Shown: positions 26,698 through 36,728, counted from the stretch's first letter. The stretch is DNA of 64,000 bases from Gottschalkia purinilytica (GCF_001190785.1 NZ_LGSS01000008.1:62001-126000), one strand, 5' to 3'. Numbers and translations: made by a program. Notes: a model not told the origin generated them from the sequence alone.

Positions 26698-27909
26698 CTA
26701 TGATATTTCTTGTTTTTTCACACTATTATGTATAAATAGACACAGCACTCCTCCTAATATAATACTAAAAATTAGTATAAAATATGGATAAAGTATAGGT
26801 TTTCCAAATATATTAATAGTACTAAACAATTGGTATATACCTTTAACATTTAAAATTTGAGTAATACTTATATCGATTAATGCCTTCTTGAATTCTATTT
26901 TATTTGGTATTATATCTTTTAAAATTATAGGATAGAAAAGTATACATGCTGAAGTAAATAATGTAATCATTGATGATTTACTAATTTGTGATACTAAAAT
27001 TATAACTAATGAAAATAATATTGCTCCTATAATACTAGTTAATACATATATTCCCCAAAACTGACCTATACTTAAATTATATGGTGAATTAATGAATCCA
27101 AGCATATTTTGAATAGGAGCTTCATATCCATGAATACCGTATGTCTTTATTGTAGTAAGAATCTCCATAAAATGAATCAGTAATACTATAAGTGTAGAAT
27201 ATATAATTGATGCTATAATCTTTACTTTAACAATATTCTTTCTCCCTTTTTTACTTGACAATATTAAGGGTGCTACGTTATCTTTATACTCTTCTGAAAA
27301 AATAGGTGAAATACCTAGAGAAAGCATTATACCAAAAAGTACTGCAAATATTATATTATTGTCATAGATAATACTTCCTACCTCTGCATATTTGAACTCA
27401 GGTTGCTTTAACTTCTCGTACATTTGTTTTGCCAATAATTTATTTTTATAGTCATATGTATCCTTTTTTCCCTCATTTTTAAGATTGCTTAAACTTTCTT
27501 CAAGTTCATCCATTGTATATCCTTTAAAATCATTATTAAGGTAACTATATTCTTCTAATTTAAAGGGCTTTTTTTCATGTCTCAATATATCTGAAATAGC
27601 TATTACTCTTGGTCTACTTTGAACCATATAGTTAAAATATACATACTTACTTTTTTTATAATACTCTTTATCCTTATTATTTTCATCTACTAATTCCTTA
27701 AGCTTGTTTTCTTTCTCTTTATTTATACTACCTTCAAATTGCTTCAAGTAATTATATAGTTCTTCTTGACTATATTCATATGCTTTTTTTATCCATTGGT
27801 TTTCACTTATAATTCTTGGTAAAAAAGTAATTGAAATCATTAGTATAAAGACTATATATATACTTTTCCTCGAAAATATTTTATATAATTCATATTTTAA
27901 AAGCTCCAT
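26698..27909 (-). CDS. ABC-2 type permease with large outside domain, 403 aa
   Basis: N-terminal helix (about 15-32), an extracellular, Lys/Glu-rich domain of about 140 residues, then five further spans from about residue 185. SPIFSEEYKDNVAPLILSSK is the cytoplasmic coupling loop of ABC-2 permeases that export lantibiotics or other peptides. It directly follows the ATPase gene (start codon adjacent to the stop) and ends the operon sigma-membrane protein-ATPase-permease. Substrate unknown; a role in cell-envelope stress or peptide resistance is suggested by the ECF sigma factor. Confidence 0.83.
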   Translation of the reverse strand: MELLKYELYKIFSRKSIYIVFILMISITFLPRIISENQWIKKAYEYSQEELYNYLKQFEGSINKEKENKLKELVDENNKDKEYYKKSKYVYFNYMVQSRPRVIAISDILRHEKKPFKLEEYSYLNNDFKGYTMDELEESLSNLKNEGKKDTYDYKNKLLAKQMYEKLKQPEFKYAEVGSIIYDNNIIFAVLFGIMLSLGISPIFSEEYKDNVAPLILSSKKGRKNIVKVKIIASIIYSTLIVLLIHFMEILTTIKTYGIHGYEAPIQNMLGFINSPYNLSIGQFWGIYVLTSIIGAILFSLVIILVSQISKSSMITLFTSACILFYPIILKDIIPNKIEFKKALIDISITQILNVKGIYQLFSTINIFGKPILYPYFILIFSIILGGVLCLFIHNSVKKQEIS

Positions 27910-28776
27910 CTAATTCACCCTTTCATTAAAGTAATACATATAAACATCTTCAAGGTTAGGCTGAATCCCTATTGTATTATCAACCTCTTGATTACTTAAT
28001 ATTCTTAGCTCAATTCCATCTTCTTTTCTTATCATATTTACAATTTGATAATTAGCTTCATAGTCACTCAGAGATTCTTCATTTATAGTTATACTCCATA
28101 CTTTTCCATTTAGTTCTTCTAACAATCCTTTACAGGTCGATGATTTTATAAAGTTACCTTCTTTTATTAAAACTATCTCTTTTGCTATATACTCTATATC
28201 TGATACTATGTGAGTAGATAAAATAACTATTCTGTCTTTTGATATATCGGAAATTAATTTCCTAAATCTAATTCTCTCTTTAGGATCAAGACCTACCGTA
28301 GGCTCATCTAATATTAAAATTTTAGGGTCATTTAAAAGAGCCTGTGCTATTCCAAGTCTCTGTTTCATTCCACCAGAAAGTTTTTTAATTTTTTTTCCTC
28401 TTTCATTGGTAAGACCTACTATTTCTAAAAGAGTATCAATTCTTTCTTTGGCCTCCTTTTTGTTTATATCTTTTAATGCACCTATATATTCTAAGAACTT
28501 CTGAGGTGTAAAGTTTTTATAATATCCTATATCTTGTGGAAGATAACCTAATAGGTCTCTATATTCTTCTCCCATATCACTTTTATTTATCCCATCTACG
28601 AGAACTTTTCCACTTGTAGGCCTTAATACATCCGCTAGGATTCTCATTAAAGTTGTCTTTCCTGAACCATTTGGACCTAATAATCCATATACCCCTTCAC
28701 ACATAGTAAAAGAAAAGTTATTTACAGCAACTTTATCAGAAAATTTCCTTGTTATATTTAACATCTCTAGTTTCAT
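27910..28776 (-). CDS. ABC exporter ATP-binding protein, 288 aa
   Basis: Walker A GPNGSGKTT (about 34-42), Q-loop LGYLPQDIGYYKNFTPQKFL, signature LSGGMKQRLGIAQALL, Walker B ILILDEPTVGLDPKE, H-loop STHIVSD. C-terminal part ends IGIQPNLEDVYMYYF, the EcsA/bacitracin-type ending. Stop abuts the start of the downstream permease, showing tight coupling. It follows the membrane protein gene at 28788 by 11 bases. Confidence 0.9.
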   Translation of the reverse strand: MKLEMLNITRKFSDKVAVNNFSFTMCEGVYGLLGPNGSGKTTLMRILADVLRPTSGKVLVDGINKSDMGEEYRDLLGYLPQDIGYYKNFTPQKFLEYIGALKDINKKEAKERIDTLLEIVGLTNERGKKIKKLSGGMKQRLGIAQALLNDPKILILDEPTVGLDPKERIRFRKLISDISKDRIVILSTHIVSDIEYIAKEIVLIKEGNFIKSSTCKGLLEELNGKVWSITINEESLSDYEANYQIVNMIRKEDGIELRILSNQEVDNTIGIQPNLEDVYMYYFNERVN

Positions 28777-28787
28777 TAAGTCAACTC

Positions 28788-29594
28788 CTAACTATGATAA
28801 TCAAAATTAATTAGTCCTTCTTTAATATATTTCTTAACTTGAATAGCCATCAAAGTAATACCAACTAATATAATTAAAATGTATATTCCAGTATTTATAT
28901 TAATAAATTTTTCTACAACTTTTGGACTGTTAAATATTAATAAAATTGAACATATCCATGTTCCTATCATTCCAAATGATACATATTGACTTCTAATTCT
29001 TTTTGCTATCATAAAAGATACAAAGTTAACCCATATAAAGGGAGTTAACCACATTATATTTACTTTTAATAGATTTAACCCTGTGTAACTTCTTGAAATC
29101 ATAATAGCCATGACTAAATTCAGAGCAATATTGAAAGCTCCCAGTATAATCATTCTAGATAAAATTATCTCTCTAGCTGAAACTTTAAAACTTAGCTCAA
29201 GTTCGATCATGCCATTCTCTCTTCCCTTAAATATCTCTGTGAATCCTAATATCAGAGGTATAGGAGATATAAAAACTATTACTCCATAAGGACTTATATT
29301 TTTAGTTATAATAAATAAATAAGATATTAAAAATATTAAGATATTTATAGTCCAGTAAAGTTTATTCATATAACTTAAATCTATCTCAATTCTTTTTGTG
29401 ATATTTTTTAAAATATCTAGCAAATTTTTCTTCTTAGGAACATGCTTCCTTAAATTTTCTATACACGTGTTTATTTCATTTTGACTAGGAACCTCAATAC
29501 TATATTCATTTATTTCATCTATAAATTTCATTAAATCTTCATCTGAAACTTCTAGAAAGTCTGTATCTTTAAATTTCTTTTTTGAATTTTTCAT
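28788..29594 (-). CDS. membrane protein with cytosolic N-terminal domain, possible anti-sigma factor, 268 aa
   Basis: The first 80 residues are soluble and charged, then six hydrophobic spans follow (from about residue 84). Encoded right after the ECF sigma gene with a 26-base overlap, the place of an anti-sigma factor, but there is no zinc anti-sigma HxxxCxxC motif; the N-terminal part has a single Cys. The membrane half resembles an ABC-2 permease with a coupling segment EIFKGRENGMIELELSFKVS, so it may serve both the sigma factor and the downstream ATPase. ATG 29594 has an AGAGGTG site six bases upstream. Role inferred from position. Confidence 0.7.
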   Translation of the reverse strand: MKNSKKKFKDTDFLEVSDEDLMKFIDEINEYSIEVPSQNEINTCIENLRKHVPKKKNLLDILKNITKRIEIDLSYMNKLYWTINILIFLISYLFIITKNISPYGVIVFISPIPLILGFTEIFKGRENGMIELELSFKVSAREIILSRMIILGAFNIALNLVMAIMISRSYTGLNLLKVNIMWLTPFIWVNFVSFMIAKRIRSQYVSFGMIGTWICSILLIFNSPKVVEKFININTGIYILIILVGITLMAIQVKKYIKEGLINFDYHS

Positions 29595-30153
29595 TTTTTT
29601 CACCTCTATCTAGCAATTTTTTAAGTTTTTCTATTCCTAGTCTTAGCCTTGATTTTACAGTAGATTCATTTGTATCAGTTATGTCTCCTATATTTTTTAT
29701 CTTTAAGTCGTGATAATACCTTAATATAAGTGCTAATCGTTGCTCATATGGTAATGATAAGATAGCGTTCTTCACCTGTAATCTTTTTTCTTTCTTTTCT
29801 AAAATATTGATTATATTATCTTTTTCTGATGTTTCTTTAGAAAAGTAAACACTTTGAGATTCATGAGGCAAATTATGCTTTACATATGAGCTCTTATAAT
29901 AATCTTTAGAAGTATTTATAGCTATTTTTAAAATCCATCCTTTAAAGTCTCCTTTATCAATTTCGAAGGTTTCTAATTTTCTAAGTGTCTTAACAAATGT
30001 TTCTTGAGTTAAATCCATAGCTATATGATAATCTCCAAAGTTCCTATATATAACCGCGTGAATCAGTTTATAATAACGGTTTACTAAAACTTCCATCGAT
30101 GATTGATTTCCATTAAGAATCTCTCGTACTAATTCTTCATCTTTTATTGCCAA
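29569..30153 (-). CDS. ECF-type RNA polymerase sigma factor, 194 aa
   Basis: Sigma-70 region 2 at about 22-90 (LVNRYYKLIHAVIYRNFGDY and AMDLTQETFVKTLRKLETFE) and region 4 at about 125-185 (LPYEQRLALILRYYHDLKIK, then ESTVKSRLRLGIEKLKKLL). A typical envelope-stress sigma without extra domains. It heads a four-gene operon with a membrane protein, an ABC ATPase and a permease. ECF sigma factors usually drive their own operon; a recognisable bipartite promoter was not assigned. Confidence 0.9.
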   Translation of the reverse strand: MAIKDEELVREILNGNQSSMEVLVNRYYKLIHAVIYRNFGDYHIAMDLTQETFVKTLRKLETFEIDKGDFKGWILKIAINTSKDYYKSSYVKHNLPHESQSVYFSKETSEKDNIINILEKKEKRLQVKNAILSLPYEQRLALILRYYHDLKIKNIGDITDTNESTVKSRLRLGIEKLKKLLDRGEKNEKFKKEI

Positions 30154-30242
30154 TATTTTCCCTCCTCTCGTATATGATACGATATAAAACTATAAAAAGT
30201 TTAATTTTATCAAAGATTTATTATATTAAAACTTAAAATAAT

Positions 30243-30282
30243 AAAAGCTTTCTTAGAAAATAAGTTCTAAGAAAGCTTTTGT
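30243..30282 (-). terminator. terminator of the EamA transporter gene
   Basis: Sixteen-base stem AAAAGCTTTCTTAGAA with its complement (30243-30280); the right arm includes the stop codon end of the transporter gene. T-rich on the minus-strand side. Confidence 0.7.
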
Positions 30283-31193
30283 GATTTATATTTAACTTTA
30301 TTCTTATTTTTAAATAACTTATCCCCATGCTCTGAAACACATACTCCTAATAATATAAGTAACATCCCTGAAATAGCTATTAAGGTTACTTTTTCTTTAA
30401 GAATTAATGATGACGCTATCATAGTGATGACTGGTGAAAGATAAACATAAGTACTTGTTTTTACCACACCTATTATACTAATAGATTTGTTCCACATAAC
30501 ATAACACACAGCAGAAGCTATTAATCCTAAAAATAACATATTAGATAATATATTTAGATCTTTAACCCAGCTAATTCTAAATTGAAAATCGCTTATTAAG
30601 AGTACAGGTACCATAAACATTAATCCATAAAAAAATACTTTTCTAGTAACATATATATGGCTATAATTGATATCAACTTTTCTCAACAAAATTGAATATA
30701 CAGAAAAAATAACTGCTGCAATTATTGCTAATATATCTCCTATTGGATTTACATTTAGAACCAATCTTTCATTAAATAAAACTAAAAATACACCTAGAAC
30801 TGCAAAAATAAATCCGACTAACAGTTTCTTATGAAACTTTTCATCATTAATAAAAATATGAGCAAGAATTGCAGTTATTATAGGTAATGCTGCTAGTAAT
30901 AATCCAACATTTGATGCTAAGGTATACTTTAAAGCAGTATTTTCAGCTAGAAAATATAATGTTACACCACTTGCTCCTAATGATAAAAATAGTAGTTCCT
31001 CTTTTATATTATTTATTTTATTAAATTTAGGATAAATCAACAATAAAGCTAAGTATGCTATTAAAAATCTATAAAATAGTATTTCTATAGGACTAAGATT
31101 TCTAAGTAAAACCTTTGTTGAAGTAAATGTTGTTCCCCATACTAATATAGTTGTAAAAGCCATTAAGTGTCCTAATAATCGTTTATTTTTCAT
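30267..31193 (-). CDS. EamA/DMT family transporter, 308 aa
   Basis: Ten hydrophobic spans in two EamA repeats (about 5-140 and 150-290), each with the family patterns: MAFTTILVWGTTFTSTKVLL at the first repeat and a VYLSPVITMIASSLILKEKV block in the second. Proteins of this type export amino acids or other small metabolites. A basic tail (KNKNKVKYKSQK) ends the protein. Next upstream on the same strand is an AraC regulator, then a DUF2000 gene; these three families often occur together, so the AraC protein probably regulates the transporter. Confidence 0.87.
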   Translation of the reverse strand: MKNKRLLGHLMAFTTILVWGTTFTSTKVLLRNLSPIEILFYRFLIAYLALLLIYPKFNKINNIKEELLFLSLGASGVTLYFLAENTALKYTLASNVGLLLAALPIITAILAHIFINDEKFHKKLLVGFIFAVLGVFLVLFNERLVLNVNPIGDILAIIAAVIFSVYSILLRKVDINYSHIYVTRKVFFYGLMFMVPVLLISDFQFRISWVKDLNILSNMLFLGLIASAVCYVMWNKSISIIGVVKTSTYVYLSPVITMIASSLILKEKVTLIAISGMLLILLGVCVSEHGDKLFKNKNKVKYKSQKLS

Positions 31194-31387
31194 ATATTTT
31201 TCCTCTTTAAATAGTTTATTATAACTAAAGTTAAAAGCTTAGTTCATATATCAATTTTTCTTAAGCTCAATTGTATTTAAATTAATCTATATATTGTACA
31301 TTATTTCTCTTACTTGATGTAAATAGAAGTATTAGAATTGTTAATCATCAAATAAAATTATTTTTATAATGTGAAATTACTAAGATA

Positions 31388-32188
31388 CTAGTTAGTAGAT
31401 AATAAATATTTTAGTGGAGTAATTCCGAAGTATTGCTTAAATTTTTTAGTAAAATGACTTTGATCAAAGAATCCTGTACTTTGAGTAATTTCTGAAATGT
31501 TCTTTCCCTTTTTTAATTCTTCTTTTGCATAATTAATTCGTAACAATATTTGATATTCATGTGGAGTAGTATTAAAGTTTTGTCTAAAAAGTCTAATTAT
31601 ATGATACTTACTAAATCCACTATACTCTGATAGGTTCTCTAGTGAAATCTTCTCTGTAAAGTTGTTATCTATAAACTTTTTAATTTTGTAACTTGCGTCT
31701 ATATCATGACCATCTTTATAGAACTTGTAACTAAAGTAGTCTTCTATCTTAAACAGATAATCTAGTATAGATATTAGTATTGTTTCCTTTTCTATTTCAC
31801 TACAATTACTTTGAAGATCGTGTATCATATTATTTATGAGGCTAACATCATTATCATCCATTTTCTTTATATTCATAGTAAATCCCTTATGTCTCATACT
31901 CATTATAGATTCAAACCAATCTCTTTTTAAATATAACATCTTAAACTTCCATTCATTTATATTTGTTGGATTACAATCATGCATAACTCCAGAATCTATA
32001 AAAACAGCATTATTTGATTCAACCTTTCTTTTTATTCTTTCACAGTACACTACACTCGAACCTCTATACACTATTCCTACAGATAGTTCTTGATGTGCAT
32101 GTTGTTTAGAAGAATGTATCATTTCATCGCAACTCTTTATCTCAAAAACAGGAAAGTTCCTATCCCTATAATACTCTACTTCCCTCAT
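31388..32188 (-). CDS. AraC family transcriptional regulator, 266 aa
   Basis: N-terminal cupin-like sensing domain (about 1-155; HAHQELSVGIVYRGSSVVYC) followed by the AraC double HTH (about 165-266): FTEKISLENLSEYSGFSKYH with FRQNFNTTPHEYQILLRINY and SHFTKKFKQYFGITPLKYL. Activator or repressor, ligand unknown. Gene order DUF2000-AraC-EamA with 55- and 194-base gaps suggests control of the neighbouring transporter and perhaps of the DUF2000 gene. Confidence 0.88.
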   Translation of the reverse strand: MREVEYYRDRNFPVFEIKSCDEMIHSSKQHAHQELSVGIVYRGSSVVYCERIKRKVESNNAVFIDSGVMHDCNPTNINEWKFKMLYLKRDWFESIMSMRHKGFTMNIKKMDDNDVSLINNMIHDLQSNCSEIEKETILISILDYLFKIEDYFSYKFYKDGHDIDASYKIKKFIDNNFTEKISLENLSEYSGFSKYHIIRLFRQNFNTTPHEYQILLRINYAKEELKKGKNISEITQSTGFFDQSHFTKKFKQYFGITPLKYLLSTN

Positions 32189-32243
32189 TAGTTTTCACCT
32201 CATTTATAAGTATACCAAAGTGAAATTACATATAAAAAACAAC

Positions 32244-32651
32244 CTATTTCAAAATACTCATGTTGCCACTTATTTTATTTATTAATTTTTTAGGTCCATA
32301 TATACATATTCCTAAATAATTTAAATCATCTAAATAAGTGTTGTTTAGTTTTTCTACATAATCACAATAACTCTTTGATTTCTGAGCTAATGAATTAAAG
32401 TCTATTATAGTTATATCATTGTGATTTTCTAACGCTAGTCTATTATGTATTTCTTTAATCTGTTCTTTAGTGCTAGATAAAATAGGTATAGGAATATTTG
32501 TAATCCCTATATGTGTATAATTATCCTTATTCTCAACTTTCGGTCCTATTAGTCCATCAGTATTTCCCCCTAGGCTTAAACCAAGAACAGCTGTAGTATT
32601 AGCAATTAGTCCTATTGGCAATTCTTTATCTATTATCATTACACATTTCAT
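32244..32651 (-). CDS. DUF2000 family protein, 135 aa
   Basis: Recognised by MKCVMIIDKELPIGLIANTT at the start, SLGGNTDGLIGPKVENKDNY and GIVIYGPKK-like LGICIYGPKKLINKISGNMS near the end. A small soluble alpha/beta protein structurally resembling peptidyl-tRNA hydrolase 2, function unknown. It is often encoded next to AraC regulators and EamA transporters as it is here. Good GGAG site; first gene of the group. Confidence 0.85.
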   Translation of the reverse strand: MKCVMIIDKELPIGLIANTTAVLGLSLGGNTDGLIGPKVENKDNYTHIGITNIPIPILSSTKEQIKEIHNRLALENHNDITIIDFNSLAQKSKSYCDYVEKLNNTYLDDLNYLGICIYGPKKLINKISGNMSILK

Positions 32652-32756
32652 AATACTTCTCTCCTTTTTATTTCCTGCTTGAAAAGTATTATAGAAAAAT
32701 TATAAAAAGAAGTATAGTAAAAAATTGCTATAGCAAAGAAATTAAATATATAGTTA

Positions 32757-33413
32757 TTAATATCCTAACTGCTTTCCTACGATGATTATTTTTATTCTTC
32801 CTTTAACAAATTGTCCTGTAATGGTCACAAAATCATTACATATTCTATTTGGACTCTTACAGTCTACGCATTGTCCTAATTTAGTACAGGGTGTATCTTT
32901 ATTTAATCTTTTAGCATCTATAGGGGCAGCATAATTTCTAACTCTTTTCTCAGCTTCTTCTATATCTCTAACTATTTTATTTATTCCAGCTACTATAATC
33001 ACTTGCTTAGGCCCATATATCATAGGGGCTACTCTGCTTCCATTTCCATCAATATTATATAATTCTCCATTTTCAGTTAATGCATTTGTACTACATAGAA
33101 AAGTATCAGAAGAAAAATTTTGCAAATATATATTTTTCTTTTCTTCACTTGTGATACCCTCTTTATATTTATCTAAAAATTTATAATTACCCTTTCTAAG
33201 AAAATCTATAACACCAGCTTCAAATAACGTCATAGAGTCTCCTACACCAACTATAGAATTTTCTGGTATAAGCTCTTTTAACTTTTCTATTATTTCTTTC
33301 TCATCCTTAACATAGTAACCTTCCATATTACGTTTTTTAAGATTACTGATAGTTCTTTCAATCTGCTTATCTATATACCATAAGACATTGTTATCCAAAT
33401 TTACCACTCCCAT
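32757..33413 (-). CDS. LUD domain protein (YkgG/LutC-like, DUF162), 218 aa
   Basis: Single LUD domain with NLKKRNMEGYYVKDEKEIIE, the glycine loop SIVGVGDSMTLFEAGVIDFL and GPKQVIIVAGINKIVRDIEE. The C-terminal third holds four cysteines (CTKLGQCVDCKSPNRIC), a pattern that suggests a metal or iron-sulfur site and is typical of the stand-alone clostridial group. LutC itself takes part in lactate oxidation with LutA and LutB, but neither is here, so the role is unknown. Single gene. Confidence 0.85.
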   Translation of the reverse strand: MGVVNLDNNVLWYIDKQIERTISNLKKRNMEGYYVKDEKEIIEKLKELIPENSIVGVGDSMTLFEAGVIDFLRKGNYKFLDKYKEGITSEEKKNIYLQNFSSDTFLCSTNALTENGELYNIDGNGSRVAPMIYGPKQVIIVAGINKIVRDIEEAEKRVRNYAAPIDAKRLNKDTPCTKLGQCVDCKSPNRICNDFVTITGQFVKGRIKIIIVGKQLGY

Positions 33414-33543
33414 ATAACATATTATCTATAGATATTATTTTTATATTCTAATTTAAATAAAGCTAAATATTTTATATAATTATAACATTAATAATATATT
33501 AGAAATAATGGACATTAAATATCTTAATTAAAATGTACAAATT

Positions 33544-33583
33544 AAAAATAGCTATGGAGTCCCTGATCCATAGCTATTTTTAT
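33544..33583 (-). terminator. terminator of icd
   Basis: Fourteen-base stem AAAATAGCTATGGA (33544-33557) with its complement (33567-33580), eight-base loop, T-rich tail on the minus strand. Confidence 0.75.
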
Positions 33584-33586
33584 ATA

Positions 33587-34798
33587 TTAAAGAGTTTCGT
33601 CTAATCTCTTTTTAACTTCAGTTAAAAATTCTTCAGTGTTTACGATTTTCTTATCTTGAACTTCTGAAATAGATGCAAGGTCTTTTGTCATAACCCCTTC
33701 TTCTATAGTTCTTATACATGAAGCTTCAAGTTTATTTGCAAATTCAACTAATTCACTGATATTGTCAAGTTCTCCTCTTTTTCTTAAAGCTCCTGTCCAT
33801 GCAAAGATAGTAGCCATTGAGTTAGTTGATGTAGTTTCTCCTTCAAGATGTTTGTAATAGTGACGTTGAACTGTTCCATGAGCTGCTTCAAATTCATAGT
33901 ATCCTTCTGGTGAAACAAGTACAGATGTCATCATTGCTAAGCTTCCAAAAGCTGTAGCAACTAAGTCAGACATTACATCACCATCATAGTTTTTGCAAGC
34001 CCAAACCATTCCACCTTCTGATTTCACAACACGAGCTATTGCATCATCTATTAGTGTATAGAAGTAAGATATTCCAGCAGCCTCAAACTTTTCTTTGTAC
34101 TCACTATCATATATTTCTTGGAATATGTCTTTAAATCTATGATCATAAGTTTTAGAAATAGTATCTTTTGAAGCAAACCATAAGTCTTGTTTAATATCGA
34201 GTGAATAGTTAAAACAAGCTCTAGCAAAACTTTCAATAGACTTATCTAGGTTATGCATACCTAATGTAACACCAGGTCCTTTAAATTCATGTATAGTTTG
34301 TCTTGAAACTTCTCCATTTTCATAAGTAGCTACAAGCTCTACTTTAGCAGGTCCTTCTATACGACATTCTACATCTTTGTATATATCTCCATATGCATGT
34401 CTTGCAACTGTAATAGGTTTTTTCCAAGTTTTCACATAAGGCTTTATACTATCAACTATAATAGGTGTACGGAATACAGTACCATCTAAAATCGCTCTGA
34501 TTGTTCCGTTAGGACTTTTCCACATGTTCTTTAAGTTATATTCTTTAACTCTATCAGCATTTGGAGTTATAGTAGCACATTTTACACCAACACCATATTT
34601 TTTTATTGCATTAGCTGCATCTACAGTAATTTGGTCATCTGTTTCATCTCTTTTTTGTAATCCAAGATCATAATACTCTGTTTTTAAATCTATATATGGC
34701 TCTAAAAGTGTATCTTTAATCATTTTCCATATTATTCTAGTCATTTCGTCGCCATCCATCTCTACGATTGGCAAGTTCATCTTAATTTTATCAACCAT
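33587..34798 (-). CDS. icd: NADP-dependent isocitrate dehydrogenase, eukaryote-like type, 403 aa
   Basis: Oxidative decarboxylation of isocitrate to 2-oxoglutarate. The start [20 protein letters not shown] and the block [20 protein letters not shown], then [20 protein letters not shown] mark the homodimeric eukaryote-like class (as in human IDH1) rather than the E. coli type; the substrate serine is the Ser of SPNGT, and [20 protein letters not shown] supplies a metal aspartate. [18 protein letters not shown] is the NADP loop. No aconitase or citrate synthase gene is adjacent; the enzyme probably supplies 2-oxoglutarate for glutamate. Confidence 0.93.
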   Translation of the reverse strand: MVDKIKMNLPIVEMDGDEMTRIIWKMIKDTLLEPYIDLKTEYYDLGLQKRDETDDQITVDAANAIKKYGVGVKCATITPNADRVKEYNLKNMWKSPNGTIRAILDGTVFRTPIIVDSIKPYVKTWKKPITVARHAYGDIYKDVECRIEGPAKVELVATYENGEVSRQTIHEFKGPGVTLGMHNLDKSIESFARACFNYSLDIKQDLWFASKDTISKTYDHRFKDIFQEIYDSEYKEKFEAAGISYFYTLIDDAIARVVKSEGGMVWACKNYDGDVMSDLVATAFGSLAMMTSVLVSPEGYYEFEAAHGTVQRHYYKHLEGETTSTNSMATIFAWTGALRKRGELDNISELVEFANKLEASCIRTIEEGVMTKDLASISEVQDKKIVNTEEFLTEVKKRLDETL

Positions 34799-35161
34799 TC
34801 TTATCCCTCTTTTCTTTAATTTTTATCATATATTAGTGCTGAAAATAAATAAGCTTAAGTAAATATTTAAAAACTCAATTTTTAAAATTGAATATATACT
34901 AAGTTTTTAATCATCTATAAAAGTTAAAATAACTGACTATATATATTAAATTAAGGTATTTTAATATTTTAATAATTTTTTCTAATAATTCACAATATAT
35001 ATAATCTTAACATTGGTTTGTCATTTTATCAATAAGAACAGTAGTATTAAAAGATAAAAGCCCTTATGTTTGACATAAGAGCAAGTTTATTATAAATGTG
35101 TATAATTATTCTTTTTGATCTTTAAAAATAATAATTTTGAATGTATTTTCTATAATATTCT
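34799..35161. other. intergenic region without a recognised gene
   Basis: About 360 bases, extremely AT-rich. Contains only a short hairpin (CTTATGT-ttg-ACATAAG, near 35062-35078) that may end the upstream region; no frame with a ribosome site. Confidence 0.45.
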
Positions 35162-35902
35162 TTATCCAAATATGGCTACATTCTGTGAGAAAGGAATAAA
35201 TCTAGAACCATTCCACTTTAACGAAGTTTGAACATATCCTAATCCATCAGCATTATATCTTCCTATGATTCTTTGTATTGCATATAACTCATAAGTACCA
35301 TCTCTTTCAAAATCAATAGGATATAATCCACTTAAAGCCATTACATCTCCTTTAATAGGTTCTTTTAATTTTCCATTTGCATCATATATTTCTGATAAGT
35401 ATTCTTTACCTTTATATCTAATATCTATAATATATCTTTTATTTAAATTTTTACTTACTACCTCTACTTTATAATTATTTCTATAATTCACTTCATACTT
35501 ATATTCTTCATTAAACTTTTCGTAATCAAATATCTTTTTAGGTTGATTATTTAAGGCTGAATATACATAGTAATAGCCAATAGCACCACTGCCTCCTGAA
35601 TCAATACTAATTAATATATCATCTACTTTATCCCCTGTAAAATCTCCTAAAAATATAGTTGGATTATATCCTGCATTTGATTCTAATCGTACTCTTATAT
35701 ATCTACCTTTCTTACCATCTTGAATAACTAAGGTTATATTATCTCTAAAAGGACTTTCTGTTCCATAAGGTCTAGTTCCTATTAGAAAAACATCATCTAA
35801 TATTCCATCTCCATTTACATCTCCTTGTTTGGAATCTAATACATAGAACTTATTATCAGCTGGTATTTCATTTTGATAATAAAAATGGTCATAGTAGTAC
35901 AT
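35162..35902 (-). CDS. FG-GAP/VCBS-like beta-propeller protein, 246 aa
   Basis: Three recognisable FG-GAP-type repeats: QGDVNGDGILDDVFLIGTRP (about 26-45), LGDFTGDKVDDILISIDSGG (about 85-105) and a degenerate IDFERDGTYELYAIQRI (about 195-212). The DxNxDGxxDD loop binds calcium in related proteins. No signal peptide is visible: it starts MYYYDHFYYQNEIP, so it may be cytosolic or in the spore (Tyr-rich N-terminus like a coat protein). Homologues occur in spore-formers with unknown role. Single gene, strong GGAGG site. Confidence 0.75.
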   Translation of the reverse strand: MYYYDHFYYQNEIPADNKFYVLDSKQGDVNGDGILDDVFLIGTRPYGTESPFRDNITLVIQDGKKGRYIRVRLESNAGYNPTIFLGDFTGDKVDDILISIDSGGSGAIGYYYVYSALNNQPKKIFDYEKFNEEYKYEVNYRNNYKVEVVSKNLNKRYIIDIRYKGKEYLSEIYDANGKLKEPIKGDVMALSGLYPIDFERDGTYELYAIQRIIGRYNADGLGYVQTSLKWNGSRFIPFSQNVAIFG

Positions 35903-36134
35903 ATTATATCCTCCTTTTTTAGATTCTTATTGATATAATATGTACTTGATACAAACAGGAACACATTAGAAAAATATTTATTTATATTCTATTATAAGAA
36001 ACAACTATCTTGATTTAATTGTAATTGATTTATGTTTATTTTATCATAAAAAAGCTAAGTTTTATAATGATCCTGATACTATATATTTTTACACTTATTC
36101 TACCTTATATTTTATTGAAAATAAATTTACTTAC

Positions 36135-36728
36135 TTATTTCTTGTTTACGTATTTTTTCATCTTTATTATTGAACCTAAACCACGTAACCTTATAAAAAT
36201 GTTTTTTTGAATTTCTTGTGTTTCAAATCCAAGTTTTTCATATAATCTTTTTGCATTTGTGTTAGTACTAAATACCTCTAGAAGATAACTTTCATAATTC
36301 ATATCTTTATATATGTAACCAATAAGTTGCGTAGCAATGCCTTTTCTTCTATAATTGACATCCGTAGTAAGAAAGTCGATAGAACACTCTGTGTCTTCTT
36401 TTACTACAGGTTTTCCCATAATCATATTCATCTACCAACAAACTAAACTACCCTTAAGCTTTCCAAAAAGTTTTTTACATATTTCTTTGTTAAAATAAAC
36501 AGCACGTTTCTGCTTGTTCCCATATCCTAAAAGTCCTATTACTTCTTCACCATCAAGACAAACGTAAAACATATCAGGTATTATTGTAGAATAAAACAGT
36601 TGGCGCAATATTTCTTTGTCTTTTGAAACAGTTATTACATTGTGAAATCCATCAACAAAGAGCTTAACTGTTTTGTAAATATAGGTTTCATCTAAGTCTC
36701 TTAACTTCATTATCTTATAGCTTTCCAT
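36135..36728 (-). pseudogene. GNAT acetyltransferase interrupted by an in-frame TAG
   Basis: Two 98-residue halves lie in the same frame, separated only by one TAG at 36432-36434: the first ends GKLKGSLVCW, and the codon right after TAG is the ATG of MNMIMGKPVV. Joined, they give one 197-residue acetyltransferase: N-terminal substrate part, then VNYRRKGIATQLIGYIYKDM (acetyl-CoA loop, RxxGxA) and ANAKRLYEKLGF-like NTNAKRLYEKLGFETQEI. The TAG could have been TGG, giving Trp-Trp. Either a recent nonsense mutation or a base-call error. A good AAAGGA site precedes ATG 36728, so the gene was recently functional. Confidence 0.8.

Noticed and set aside
32757-33413. Lactate utilisation operon lutABC
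   Set aside because: Only a single LUD protein is present, with a Cys-rich tail; LutA and LutB are missing.
36025-36210. 61-codon frame on the plus strand
   Set aside because: Overlaps the GNAT gene end on the other strand and consists of AT-rich hydrophobic codons; no ribosome site.
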